Shown here: in pieces, positions 33,523-41,799 of the stretch
Layout: each line of letters opens with the position of its first letter
Position numbering within the stretch: the first letter of the stretch is position 1
Source: UBA668 sp041394605
GTDB taxonomy: Bacteria > Actinomycetota > Acidimicrobiia > Acidimicrobiales > Ilumatobacteraceae
Length of the DNA: 64,000 nt
Direction of reading: 5' to 3'
NCBI GenBank assembly: GCA_041394605.1
Contig: JAWKHX010000004.1
Span: 310,001 to 374,000 of the forward strand
Translations under genes and position numbers: made by a program
The notes under the pieces: generated by a model
What the model saw: the letters and a program-made list of their open reading frames with translations, nothing else
Databases searched by the model: none
What the model was told of the DNA's origin: nothing

Positions 33523-34572
33523 TCAGGAGCCCGGGACGACGAGGATCTTGGCGTGGGCCTCGGGGTTGCCGAGGTCGGTGAACGCCTGCGGCACCCCGTC
33601 CACCGGCACCGTGCCGGTGACCCACGGTTGGAGGTCCACCTTGCCGTCGGCGATGGCCTCCAGCGCGCCGGCGAACTCGTGCGGCTCGTAGGCCAGCGCG
33701 AACTGGATGTTGAGCTCCTTGGTGATGCCCAGCATCGGGTGCACACGGTCCTGCTGCATGCACGCGCCGACCACGAGGATGCGCGAATGGCGCGGCGCCA
33801 TCTGCATCGCCTGGTCCAGCAGGCCGGGCACGCCGACGGCTTCGAAGATCACCAGCGGGCGGACGCCGTCCACCCGCTTCCACGCGTCGATGACCTTCTC
33901 CTGCCGCGGGTCCACCACCTCGTCGGCGCCCAGCAGCGCGGCCAGTTCGCGCCGCTTGGCGGAGTAGTCGGCGACGATGATCGGGCCGATGCCGCGCATG
34001 CGCAGTTCCGCGATGCACGCCAGGCCCACCGGCCCGGCGCCGATGACGACGGCACTCTCGCCGGCGCTGATGCGGCTCTTGGCCACGGCGTGCACGCCGA
34101 CGGCCAGCGGTTCGGTCATCGCCGCCAACTCCACGGGCAGGCCGGCCGGCACCTTCAGGCCGAGCATCTCGTTGAGCACCATCAGGTCGGCGTAACCACC
34201 GTTGTAGCGGTTGCTGTAGCCCACCGTGTGCAGGCCGTCGGCGTCGAACGCGACGGGCATGCTGACGATGACATCGCCGACCTTGAGGTTCTCCACGCCC
34301 GGCCCGAGGTCCACCACCTCGCAGCAGAACTCGTGGCCCATCACCGTGTCGTGCTGCGGCTCGAACGACTTCGGGGCCATCGGGTCGGGCTCGGCGTCGC
34401 CCAGCAGCTCGCGGGTGAGCTGGCGCACTTCGGCGCCGTGCTGCAGCATGTGCAGGTCGCTGCCGCAGATGCCGCAGGCGAGCACCTTGGTGAGCACCTG
34501 GCCGGGGCCGGGGGTGGGGTCGGGCAGGTCGTCGACCCGCAGTTGCCAGTCACGCATCACGGCAGCACGCAT
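33523..34572 (-). CDS. Zinc-dependent medium-chain alcohol dehydrogenase
   Basis: A 349-residue MDR enzyme. Catalytic zinc ligands are the Cys of ACGICGSDLHML and the GHE of MGHEFCCEVV. The NAD(P) fold has VVIGAGPVGLACIAELRMRG. The usual four-Cys structural zinc lobe is missing, which occurs in some family branches. MTEPLAVGVHAV precedes the Rossmann segment. The alcohol or polyol substrate is not clear. Short non-coding spacers separate it from the S9 peptidase gene and the nucleoside hydrolase gene. Confidence 0.87.
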   Translation of the reverse strand: MRAAVMRDWQLRVDDLPDPTPGPGQVLTKVLACGICGSDLHMLQHGAEVRQLTRELLGDAEPDPMAPKSFEPQHDTVMGHEFCCEVVDLGPGVENLKVGDVIVSMPVAFDADGLHTVGYSNRYNGGYADLMVLNEMLGLKVPAGLPVELAAMTEPLAVGVHAVAKSRISAGESAVVIGAGPVGLACIAELRMRGIGPIIVADYSAKRRELAALLGADEVVDPRQEKVIDAWKRVDGVRPLVIFEAVGVPGLLDQAMQMAPRHSRILVVGACMQQDRVHPMLGITKELNIQFALAYEPHEFAGALEAIADGKVDLQPWVTGTVPVDGVPQAFTDLGNPEAHAKILVVPGS

Positions 34573-34578
34573 GGCGAG

Positions 34579-34584
34579 AGCGTA
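34579..34584 (-). promoter_or_regulatory. Leaderless -10 (TACGCT) of the dehydrogenase gene
   Basis: On the minus strand TACGCT ends 6 nt before the ATG at 34572; no SD is present. Confidence 0.45.
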
Positions 34585-34657
34585 GGGCGGGGTGCAGGGC
34601 GCGGCAGAGGCGGAGCGCCGGTCGGCGTGGGGCGTTGGCGGGTGTCGGCGGGGTGCG

Positions 34658-35602
34658 TCAGCGGGAGAAGTGGGCGATGGCGTCCACCACCACGGCCCAG
34701 GCGGCGTCGGCGTCCACGTCCACCTGCACATCACAGTTGGCGTCGGGCACCTCCTTCAGGTCGCGCTGGTCGATCACGGTCATGCCGGCGGTGCGCAGGC
34801 CCTGGGTCTCGATCTCCACGTGACGGAACTCACGTCGGAACAGGTGGGGGTGCGTGAGGGCCATCACCGCGCACGGGTCGTGCACCGCGGCGCCGGTGAT
34901 GTGGTGGTGGCGGCTGCGGTAGGTCTCGCTGAAGAAGTCGAGGAGGTCGGCCAGCACGGCGGCCAGGCGGCCCGGCAGCGCCCGCACCATGTCGATCCGC
35001 TCCGGCAGGGCCTGGAAGCGATGGGTGACGTCCAGGCCCGACATGATGAGCGGCCCACCGTAGGAGAACACCATGTCCGCGGCCTCCGGGTCGGCCCACA
35101 GGTTGAACTCGGCGGCCGCGGTGCGGTTGCCGAACGTTCCGCCGCCCATGACGGAGATGCCGGCGATGCGGGCCGCCACGTCGGGCGCGGCGCGCAGGGC
35201 GAGCGCGATGTTGGTGAGCGGCCCGGTGGGCACCAGCCACACGCCCTCGTGGGCACGGCAGGTGTCGATGATGAAGCCGACTGCGTCGTGGCTCTCCGGT
35301 GGGCCGCTGGGCTCGGGCAGGTCGGCGCCGTCCATGCCGCTGACGCCGTGCACGTAGCCGGCGTGGCGGGCCGGCTGCACGAGCGGGCGGTTGGCGCCGG
35401 CGTGCACCGGGGCGTCCAGCCCGAGCAGGTCGCGCATGATGATGGCGTTGCGGCTGGTGGCACTGAGCGGGGCGTTGCCGGCGACCGTGGTGATGCCGAG
35501 CAGGTTGGTGTGGCGGGCTGCGACGACGATGGCGATCGCGTCGTCGTGGCCGGGGTCGCAGTCGAGGATGATCGGGAGCGGGGTGGGGTGCGAGGGCGAC
35601 AT
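34658..35602 (-). CDS. Inosine-uridine nucleoside hydrolase family protein
   Basis: A 314-residue nucleoside N-ribohydrolase. The Ca-binding signature DCDPGHDDA spans residues 14-22. The active-site blocks LGITTVAGNAPLSATSRNA, VPTGPLTNIALALR and ISVMGGG follow, with the His/Asp of the C-terminal HDPCAVMAL. Such enzymes release the base and ribose for salvage. It is divergent from the lipoprotein gene at 35637, with a 34-nt gap. Purine or pyrimidine preference cannot be read from sequence. Confidence 0.9.
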   Translation of the reverse strand: MSPSHPTPLPIILDCDPGHDDAIAIVVAARHTNLLGITTVAGNAPLSATSRNAIIMRDLLGLDAPVHAGANRPLVQPARHAGYVHGVSGMDGADLPEPSGPPESHDAVGFIIDTCRAHEGVWLVPTGPLTNIALALRAAPDVAARIAGISVMGGGTFGNRTAAAEFNLWADPEAADMVFSYGGPLIMSGLDVTHRFQALPERIDMVRALPGRLAAVLADLLDFFSETYRSRHHHITGAAVHDPCAVMALTHPHLFRREFRHVEIETQGLRTAGMTVIDQRDLKEVPDANCDVQVDVDADAAWAVVVDAIAHFSR

Positions 35603-35623
35603 CGTCCGCGAGCTTGCCACCGT

Positions 35624-35629
35624 TACGCT
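35624..35629 (+). promoter_or_regulatory. Leaderless -10 (TACGCT) of the lipoprotein gene
   Basis: TACGCT ends 7 nt before ATG at 35637. Confidence 0.5.
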
Positions 35630-35636
35630 CGCGGCG

Positions 35637-36416
35637 ATGCGGTCGGCCCTTCCCCTGGCGTGGTGCGTGGCGTTCAGCCTGGGCGCCGGCGGCTTGGCCG
35701 GGTGCGCCGACGACGCGGGTTCCAGCAGCGGATCGACGGTGCCGCCCACCACGGTCGTGGCGGAACCTTCCGTGCCGCCAACGACCGACCCGTCACCGTC
35801 GGACGCCCCGGCCACGACAGCGGCGGGCTCCACCACCACGGTCGGACCGGAACCCACCGGCGTGCCGGGCATCGACGACGCCGACGAGTTCTGCGCGGCC
35901 TGGGCCCGCTATTCGGGGTCGCTGCAGGCGATCGGCGTCGCGGTGGCGTTCGGTGATCTCACCTCGCTGGACGTCGCCCGCCTGGAGGTCATCGCCTCGG
36001 CCGCGCTCACCGACGCGGTGAACGGCATCGGCGGCCGCTGGCCGGCCGAACTGGTGGGGGAGCGGTCCGTGGTGCTGACGGACGTGGTGGGCCCGTTTGC
36101 CCGGCGCGCCGAGAAGGCACTGGCCGCGCTGGTCGCCGCCGGGGCCAGCGAGGACGACCTGGGCGAGCTGCGCCTGGCCTGGCTGGACGCACTTCGTCGC
36201 CGCGACTCCACGAATCCGGTGATCGACGTGCCGGGCGTGCCGGCCCGCCTGGGCAACCTCATCGAGGCGGCTGCCGCGACGTTCGACGCGGCCGTCACCC
36301 CCTTCGCCCAGGACCCCAGCCTCGCCGCGACCAGCGCCGACACCCCGGCCACCGACGCCTACCTGGCCACCACGTGCCCCGACCTGGCCAGCAGCGGCGT
36401 CGGCGACGCGATCTAG
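35637..36416 (+). CDS. Putative lipoprotein with helical extracytoplasmic domain
   Basis: A 259-residue protein. The signal LAWCVAFSLGAGGLAGC ends in a lipobox, followed by a Thr/Pro/Ser linker and a helical domain (DEFCAAWARYSGSLQAIGVA; SLDVARLEVIASAALTDAV). Two Cys remain in the mature domain (EFCAAW and the C-terminal TTCPDL). Family unknown. Its TAG stop coincides with the start of a hairpin repeat that recurs at 60719. Confidence 0.72.
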   Translation: MRSALPLAWCVAFSLGAGGLAGCADDAGSSSGSTVPPTTVVAEPSVPPTTDPSPSDAPATTAAGSTTTVGPEPTGVPGIDDADEFCAAWARYSGSLQAIGVAVAFGDLTSLDVARLEVIASAALTDAVNGIGGRWPAELVGERSVVLTDVVGPFARRAEKALAALVAAGASEDDLGELRLAWLDALRRRDSTNPVIDVPGVPARLGNLIEAAAATFDAAVTPFAQDPSLAATSADTPATDAYLATTCPDLASSGVGDAI

Positions 36417-36458
36417 TCGGAGGGTTCCGGTACGCCTCCGAGCACGAAACCCTCCGAC
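36416..36458. repeat. Stop-codon-associated hairpin repeat, copy 1
   Basis: A 43-bp element. GTCGGAGGGTT (36416-36426) pairs with AACCCTCCGAC (36448-36458). Its loop contains CCTCCGA (36436-36442), which can pair with the same 5' arm, giving two mutually exclusive hairpins. Its first G is the last base of the lipoprotein TAG. The near-identical copy 2 is at 60719-60762. It lies between convergent genes. Confidence 0.85.
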
Positions 36459-36462
36459 CGGG

Positions 36463-37959
36463 TCAGACGGGGGTGATGATGCCGTCGGGGTCGAGGGTGG
36501 CGGGGCGGCCGACCCATTCGCCCTCGCACATGGCTGCGGCGAGCGACGCGTCGGTGCTGGTGCCCCACGCCCGGCGGTCGTCGGCCAGCAGGCAGGCGGC
36601 GTAGACGGTCTCCGGTACGCCGTCGCGGCTGTGCATCACGGTGTACGCCTCGATGGTGGCGTCGCCGGCGGCGTCGGCGGGGGCGGCCAGTTCGCGGCGC
36701 GGCATGGCGTCGATGACGTCCTGCGGATAGGCGTGCTGGAACCCGCCCGCCGGCGGGGTGGTGCGGTACACGCCGAACGCGTGCTTCGTGGCGTAGCCGC
36801 CGTTGGCCCACACCAGGCCGGTGGTGCCCGGCTGCTCGCGCAGGTCGTTCATCACTGTGGCGATGGCGTGCATGACGTAGTTGTTCCACGGGCCGCCGGC
36901 GAACGCCAGGCCGCCGGTGCGGGTGAGCTGGCGGTCCAGCGGCAGGCCCAGGCTCTGGGCGCCCAGCTGCACGGCGGACGGGAAGCACGAGTACAGGTCG
37001 ACGATCTCCACCTCGTCGATGGTGGTGCCGGCGAGGTCCAACGCCATCCGCCCGCCGAGCGCGATGGCGGGCGTCTCGGAGAAGCTCCAGCGGTTGCTGA
37101 TGAACTGGTGCTCGTGGCAGTCCGTGCCGCTATGGGGGAACACCCAGCGATCGCGGGGGATGCCCAGCGCGGCGGCCTTCTCCGCGCTGCACATGATGAG
37201 CGCGGCGCCCATGTCCACGTCGTTGTTGGAGTTCATGTACTTCGGGTAGGGAAACCCGATCATCCGGTTCTGCGGGCCGGTGGCCAGCAGCTCCTCGGGC
37301 GAACGGGCCTCGCGCAGCCAGGCGTACGGGTTGGCGGCAGCGACCTCGCTGAAGCGTGACCACAGGCCGGCCACCAGCGCCTGATGGTCCTCCACCGAGC
37401 GGCCGGCCGCAGCGCGGATGGCCGTTTCGAACATCGGGTACACCTGCACGGGCATCATCAGCCCGCGGGCGCGTTCGTCGGGGTGGGTCATGTCCAGGTC
37501 CTCGCCCAGCAGGCGGGCCACCTGGTCATCGGGCGCCTTGGGCCAGTCCAGCTCCACGTCCTGCTTGCGGGCGCGCATGCGGGTGCGCCAGGCCTCGCCA
37601 CCGGTGAGGATGGCCAGGTCCAGCTCGCCGCGCTGGATCTCCAGCGCCGTGCTGTTGACCAGCGTCTGCGGGCTGTTGCCGCCCATGGTGGTGACGGCGG
37701 TCTCGCGAGGCGACAGACCGAGCTCCTGGGCCAGCACCCACGCCGGGTCGCCGTACCGCCAGCTCAGCAGACCGACCACGCGGATGGAATCCGCGGCAGG
37801 CACCGAGGCGAGGCCGGCGTCGGCTGCGGCGGCCCGCACGGCCTCGGCCATGAGGGCCACGGGGTCGAGCGCGTCGTCCAGCCCCGTGGCGCGGTGGAGG
37901 AATTGGCCGGCGCCCACGAGGACGGGCGTGCGGGGGTCGAGGGAGGTGGCTGCGGACAT
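36463..37959 (-). CDS. Thiolase-superfamily acetyl-CoA acetyltransferase-like protein
   Basis: A 498-residue thiolase-like protein. The motifs RTPVLVGAGQFLHRATG, TTMGGNSPQTLVN, MSAEKAAALGIPRD-type CSAEKAAALGIP, HSGTDCHEHQF and WANGGYATKHAFGVYRTTPP match actinobacterial thiolase-like acetyltransferases. The usual nucleophilic Cys position reads GGNSPQ, with no Cys, so activity by the normal two-Cys mechanism is doubtful. Such variants exist in sterol and fatty acid pathways; I cannot assign the substrate. Confidence 0.82.
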   Translation of the reverse strand: MSAATSLDPRTPVLVGAGQFLHRATGLDDALDPVALMAEAVRAAAADAGLASVPAADSIRVVGLLSWRYGDPAWVLAQELGLSPRETAVTTMGGNSPQTLVNSTALEIQRGELDLAILTGGEAWRTRMRARKQDVELDWPKAPDDQVARLLGEDLDMTHPDERARGLMMPVQVYPMFETAIRAAAGRSVEDHQALVAGLWSRFSEVAAANPYAWLREARSPEELLATGPQNRMIGFPYPKYMNSNNDVDMGAALIMCSAEKAAALGIPRDRWVFPHSGTDCHEHQFISNRWSFSETPAIALGGRMALDLAGTTIDEVEIVDLYSCFPSAVQLGAQSLGLPLDRQLTRTGGLAFAGGPWNNYVMHAIATVMNDLREQPGTTGLVWANGGYATKHAFGVYRTTPPAGGFQHAYPQDVIDAMPRRELAAPADAAGDATIEAYTVMHSRDGVPETVYAACLLADDRRAWGTSTDASLAAAMCEGEWVGRPATLDPDGIITPV

Positions 37960-37966
37960 CGGCGCC

Positions 37967-37972
37967 AGGGTA
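37967..37972 (-). promoter_or_regulatory. Leaderless -10 (TACCCT) of the thiolase-like gene
   Basis: On the minus strand TACCCT ends 7 nt before ATG at 37959. Confidence 0.5.
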
Positions 37973-38021
37973 CGGATCGGCAGCCCCGGGAAGCGAACCG
38001 GCGCCGGGGGCGGTCGCGCCC

Positions 38022-38027
38022 TACACT
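38022..38027 (+). promoter_or_regulatory. Leaderless -10 (TACACT) of rpiB
   Basis: TACACT ends 7 nt before the rpiB ATG; it is the best match to the consensus among the leaderless set. Confidence 0.55.
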
Positions 38028-38034
38028 CGCCTCG

Positions 38035-38493
38035 ATGTCACGCGTCGCCATCGGCTCCGACCACGCCGGCTTCGACCTCAAGGAGCACCTCGTCGCGCTG
38101 CTGCGCGGCCAGGGCCACGAGGTCCTCGATCACGGCACCCATTCCACCGAGAGCTGCGACTACCCGCCGATCTGCGCGGCCGTGGGCCGCACCGTGCGCG
38201 ACGGCGGCGCCGACTTCGGCATCGTCCTCGGTGGCAGCGGCCAGGGCGAGCAGCTTGCCGCCAACAAGGTGCGCGGCGTGCGTGCTGCACTGTGCAACGA
38301 CCTGTACACGGCCCGCATGGCTCGGGCGCACAACGACGCCAACGTGCTCAGCATGGGCGGCCGGGTGGTGGGCGTCGGCCTCGCCGAGGAGATCCTCGCC
38401 ACGTTCATGTCCACCCAGTTCGAAGGCGGCCGCCACGCCCGCCGGGTCGAGCAACTCATGCAGATCGAGGCGGACGAAGCCGCCCGCGGCTGA
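38035..38493 (+). CDS. rpiB: Ribose-5-phosphate isomerase B
   Basis: A 152-residue RpiB that interconverts ribulose-5-P and ribose-5-P in the pentose phosphate pathway. The N-terminus SRVAIGSDHAGFDLKEHLV contains the family SDHAG loop. The conserved GGSGQGEQLAANKVRGVRAA follows; actinobacterial RpiB uses Glu where E. coli-type uses Cys (GIGMS), and the Glu is present here. The C-terminal GGRVVGVGLAEEI completes the fold. glyA follows after 33 nt. Confidence 0.95.
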   Translation: MSRVAIGSDHAGFDLKEHLVALLRGQGHEVLDHGTHSTESCDYPPICAAVGRTVRDGGADFGIVLGGSGQGEQLAANKVRGVRAALCNDLYTARMARAHNDANVLSMGGRVVGVGLAEEILATFMSTQFEGGRHARRVEQLMQIEADEAARG

Positions 38494-38526
38494 CCCGCCC
38501 CACCTCCCACCGTCACGGAGCCCCCA

Positions 38527-39774
38527 ATGCCCTTCCCCAGCGACACCAACCCGGACACCGAGGTCAGCGACCTCATCGCGGCCGAGGTGCAGCGCCAGGT
38601 CACCGGCCTGCAACTCATCGCCAGCGAGAACTTCACGTCCCCCGCCGTCATGCAGGCAGTGGGCAGCGTGCTCACCAACAAGTACTCGGAGGGCTACCCG
38701 GGCAAGCGCTACTACGGCGGCAACGCCGTGGTGGACTCCATCGAGGCGCTGGCCATCGAACGGGTGAAGGCGCTGTTCGGTGCCGACCACGCCAACGTGC
38801 AGCCGCACTCCGGTGCCAACGCCAACATGTGCGCCTACCAGGCGGTGCTCCAGCAGGGCGACACCGTGCTGGGCCTCAGCCTGGACCACGGTGGCCACCT
38901 CACGCACGGCTCGCCGGTGAACGCCAGCGGGATGTACTACCACTTCATTCCGTACAAGGTGACCCCCGGCGACGAGCGCATCGACATGGATCAGGTGCGC
39001 GACCTGGCGCTGGAGCACCGGCCGAAGATGATCGTGGCCGGCACCACCAGCTATCCGCGTCGCCTGGACCCCGCGGCGTTCAAGGCGATCGCCGACGAGG
39101 TGGGCGCCCTGTTCCTGTTCGACGCCGCGCACATCGCCGGCCTCATCGCCGGTGGCGTGGCCCCGAACCCGGTGCCGTACGCGGACATCGTCACGTTCAC
39201 CACGCACAAGACGCTGCGCGGCCCGCGCGGTGGCACCATCCTGTGCAAGAAGGAGTTCGCCCAGGCGGTGGACAAGGCGGTGTTCCCCGGTTGGCAGGGC
39301 GGCCCGCTGGAGCACGTCATCGCCGGCAAGGCAGTGGCGTTCTTCGAAGCAGCACAGCCGAGCTTCAAGGCATACGCCGCGCAGGTGGTGGCCAACGCCA
39401 GCGCGCTCGCCGAGGCGCTGGTGGGCCAGGGCTTCCGCCTGGTCAGCGGTGGCACCGACAACCACCTGATGGTGGTGGACCTGCGGCCGTTCGACGCCGA
39501 CCTCACCGGCAAGGAGGCCCAGGCCGTGCTGGACGAGGGCGGCGTGACGCTGAACAAGAACACCATCCCCGACGACCCGCGCAGCCCGTTCGTCACATCC
39601 GGCGTGCGTATCGGCACTCCGTCGGTCACCACGCAGGGGATGAAGGAGCCGCAGATGGCCGAGATCGCTGCGCTCATCGCCCGCATCCTGCGCCACCGCG
39701 ACGACCCCGCCGCCGTCGCCGCGGCGAAGGCCGACGTGGCGGCGCTGTGCGCCCAGTTCCCCGCATACGGCTGA
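38527..39774 (+). CDS. glyA: Serine hydroxymethyltransferase
   Basis: A 415-residue PLP enzyme making glycine and methylene-THF from serine. The PLP Lys is in TTHKTLRGPRGG (near residue 227). Other family blocks are QLIASENFTSPAVMQAVGSV, NKYSEGYPGKRYYGGN and FDAAHIAGLIAGG. An SD-like GGAG lies about 8 nt before ATG. Next to wecA as in Streptomyces. Confidence 0.97.
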   Translation: MPFPSDTNPDTEVSDLIAAEVQRQVTGLQLIASENFTSPAVMQAVGSVLTNKYSEGYPGKRYYGGNAVVDSIEALAIERVKALFGADHANVQPHSGANANMCAYQAVLQQGDTVLGLSLDHGGHLTHGSPVNASGMYYHFIPYKVTPGDERIDMDQVRDLALEHRPKMIVAGTTSYPRRLDPAAFKAIADEVGALFLFDAAHIAGLIAGGVAPNPVPYADIVTFTTHKTLRGPRGGTILCKKEFAQAVDKAVFPGWQGGPLEHVIAGKAVAFFEAAQPSFKAYAAQVVANASALAEALVGQGFRLVSGGTDNHLMVVDLRPFDADLTGKEAQAVLDEGGVTLNKNTIPDDPRSPFVTSGVRIGTPSVTTQGMKEPQMAEIAALIARILRHRDDPAAVAAAKADVAALCAQFPAYG

Positions 39775-39789
39775 CGCCCGCCGGCCCAC

Positions 39790-40908
39790 ATGCCCACCAC
39801 CGCCTCCTACCTGCTGATCGGGGCGATCGCCGCAGTGGTCACGTTCGCCACCACACCGGTGGTGGTCATGGCGGCGAAGCGGTTCGGGTGGGTGGTCGAG
39901 CCCGACGAGCGCCGTGTCCACAAGGTGCCCACGCCCGACGTGGGCGGCATCGCGATGATCACCGGGTTCGTCGTGGCATTCGGGGTGGCCCGCCTGCTCG
40001 ACGTGTTCGACCCGCTGTTCGCCCGTAGCTCCGAGCCCCAGGGCGTGATCTTCGCCGCCGTGCTGATGTTCCTCGTGGGGTTCATCGACGACATCCGCGA
40101 GATCTCCGCGCCGGCCAAGGTGGCGGGCACGGTGCTGGTGGCCGTGGTGCTCGTCTACTACGGCGTCACGATGTTCTACTTCCGTGTCCCGTTCGTGGAC
40201 GTCTTCGTGCTCAGCGACGACTGGATCCCACTCTTCACCACGGTGTGGCTGCTGGGCATGACCCAGGCCATCAACTTGATCGACGGGCTGGATGGCCTGG
40301 CCGCCGGCATCGTGGCCATCGGCGCCGGGGCGTTCTTCCTCTACAGCCAGCGCCTCGCCGACCCGGAGGTCGGCATGCTCACCCAGCCCAACCTCGGGCC
40401 ACTGGTGGCGATCCTCACCGTCGGCATCTGCATCGGCTTCCTGCCGCACAACTTCAATCCGGCGCGGATCTTCATGGGGGATGGCGGGGCGTTGCTGCTC
40501 GGCCTGCTGATGGCCGTCAGCACCAGCGTGGTGGGGGGCCGGGCCGACCCGAACAACCAGCGGTACGTGGGCCAGACCTACTTCTTCCTGGCCCCGCTGT
40601 TCATCCCCCTGTTCATCCTCGGGGTGCCGATCCTGGACACGCTGTGGGCGATCATCCGACGCGCGGCCAAGCGGCAGGGCGTGTCGTCGGCCGACAAGAA
40701 GCACCTCCACCACCGGCTCATGGAGATGGGGCACGGGCAGCGTCGCAGTGTGCTCATCCTGTGGGCGTGGACGGCGCTGCTGTCCGCCTTCGTGCTCTAC
40801 CCGGTGTTCACCGGAAGCGGGGCGAGCTACATCCCCATCGGGGCGGCGATGCTCGGGCTGGTGCTGTACACGGTGCTGCACCCGCAGATCCGCCGGCGCC
40901 GGGCCTGA
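39790..40908 (+). CDS. wecA: UndP GlcNAc-1-phosphate transferase (WecA/MraY family)
   Basis: A 372-residue polytopic enzyme starting the assembly of cell-wall polysaccharide (such as linker or arabinogalactan-like units) on undecaprenyl or decaprenyl phosphate. About 10-11 membrane segments are visible. Catalytic blocks are DERRVHKVPTPDVGGIAM, FLVGFIDDIREISAPAK and INLIDGLDGLAAG, with NPARIFMGDGGAL. The His-rich cytoplasmic loop is KKHLHHRLMEMGHGQRRS. Position before the atp genes is the same as rfe in mycobacteria. Confidence 0.93.
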   Translation: MPTTASYLLIGAIAAVVTFATTPVVVMAAKRFGWVVEPDERRVHKVPTPDVGGIAMITGFVVAFGVARLLDVFDPLFARSSEPQGVIFAAVLMFLVGFIDDIREISAPAKVAGTVLVAVVLVYYGVTMFYFRVPFVDVFVLSDDWIPLFTTVWLLGMTQAINLIDGLDGLAAGIVAIGAGAFFLYSQRLADPEVGMLTQPNLGPLVAILTVGICIGFLPHNFNPARIFMGDGGALLLGLLMAVSTSVVGGRADPNNQRYVGQTYFFLAPLFIPLFILGVPILDTLWAIIRRAAKRQGVSSADKKHLHHRLMEMGHGQRRSVLILWAWTALLSAFVLYPVFTGSGASYIPIGAAMLGLVLYTVLHPQIRRRRA

Positions 40909-40947
40909 GGCCGGCGCGAACTGCAACATGAACGCCACACGACGGAT

Positions 40948-40978
40948 TTGCGCGGCCCGGCTACCGACCGGCTAGATT
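40948..40978 (+). promoter_or_regulatory. Candidate atp operon promoter
   Basis: TTGCGC (40948-40953) and TAGATT (40973-40978) are separated by 19 bp. The leader to the first GTG would be about 60 nt. The longer spacer than usual makes this a moderate call. Confidence 0.4.
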
Positions 40979-41044
40979 GTGTGCGCGTTCACAAGCGGGT
41001 CACATCGTGGTGGCTTGCGCGCGACCGAAGGCCCCACCTCTCTC

Positions 41045-41341
41045 GTGAAGCTCCTCCCCACACCGCGCCCGCTGGACACGGCGCAGAATGGCCAGACGCT
41101 GGGCCGTGGTGTGGACTTCGCGCTCACGATGCTGGTGTTCCTGGGCGTCGGTGCGCTGGTGGACCACTGGCTCGGCACCTGGCCGCTCGTGGCCATCGTG
41201 CTCGTGGTGGTGTCGGTCGTCGGCCAGTTCCTCAAGATGTACTACGAGTACTCGGCCACCATGGATCAGTTGCAGGCCGAGCGTGCCGCTGCTCGTGCCG
41301 CCCAGCCGAAGTCGGCGCCCTCCTCGGAGCAGGCGGCATGA
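41045..41341 (+). CDS. atpZ: AtpZ/AtpI-type membrane protein
   Basis: A 98-residue protein with two membrane helices (DFALTMLVFLGVGALVDHWL and WPLVAIVLVVVSVVGQF). The AtpZ-like pattern of Gly and Asp in helix 1, followed by a helical C-terminal tail, is visible. GTG at 41045 is selected because it gives the usual length. It overlaps the next gene by 4 nt (ATGA). AtpZ proteins assist assembly or Mg/Ca uptake in F-type ATP synthase operons. Confidence 0.8.
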   Translation: MKLLPTPRPLDTAQNGQTLGRGVDFALTMLVFLGVGALVDHWLGTWPLVAIVLVVVSVVGQFLKMYYEYSATMDQLQAERAAARAAQPKSAPSSEQAA

Positions 41342-41784
41342 CCATGACCGAGCCGAATCCGGTCCTCACCGCCCTGCCCGGCCCGGCGCCGGAGGTCAGC
41401 GTCACCAAGGACATGGTGAAGCGGGGGCTGGTCGTCGCTCCGTTGCTGATCGCCGTGTGCGGTTTCATCTGGGGCCTGCACGGTGCGTACAGCAGCGCCT
41501 ACGGCGTCGCCATCGTCCTCGTCAACTTCGCACTTGCCGCCGGCACCGTCGCCATGACCGCCCGCATCAGCATCGGGCTGATGATGGGTGCGGTACTGTT
41601 CGGCTACCTCGTCCGCCTCGGCCTCATCTTCCTGGCAGTTCTGCTGGTGAAGGACGCCGGTTGGATTTCGCTCCCGGCCCTCGGAGCGACCATCATCGTG
41701 ACGCACCTCGGTCTCCTGGTCTGGGAGATGAAGTACGTCGCCATCTCCCTTGCCCACCCAGGCCTGAAACCAGTCCGCTCGTAA
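41338..41784 (+). CDS. atpI: ATP synthase protein I-like membrane protein
   Basis: A 148-residue protein with four membrane helices (VAPLLIAVCGFIWGLHGAYS, AYGVAIVLVNFALAAGTVAM, IGLMMGAVLFGYLVRLGLIF and LGATIIVTHLGLLVWEMKYV). AtpI helps assemble the c-ring. Starts at ATG overlapping the atpZ stop. The sequence is divergent from E. coli AtpI, so the assignment rests on topology and position. Confidence 0.78.
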   Translation: MTMTEPNPVLTALPGPAPEVSVTKDMVKRGLVVAPLLIAVCGFIWGLHGAYSSAYGVAIVLVNFALAAGTVAMTARISIGLMMGAVLFGYLVRLGLIFLAVLLVKDAGWISLPALGATIIVTHLGLLVWEMKYVAISLAHPGLKPVRS

Positions 41785-41799
41785 CCCACAGGAATCACC

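Noticed and set aside
38038..40938. A 966-codon minus-strand frame across rpiB, glyA and wecA
   Set aside because: Antisense shadow; His/Val/Gly/Glu-rich with no motif.
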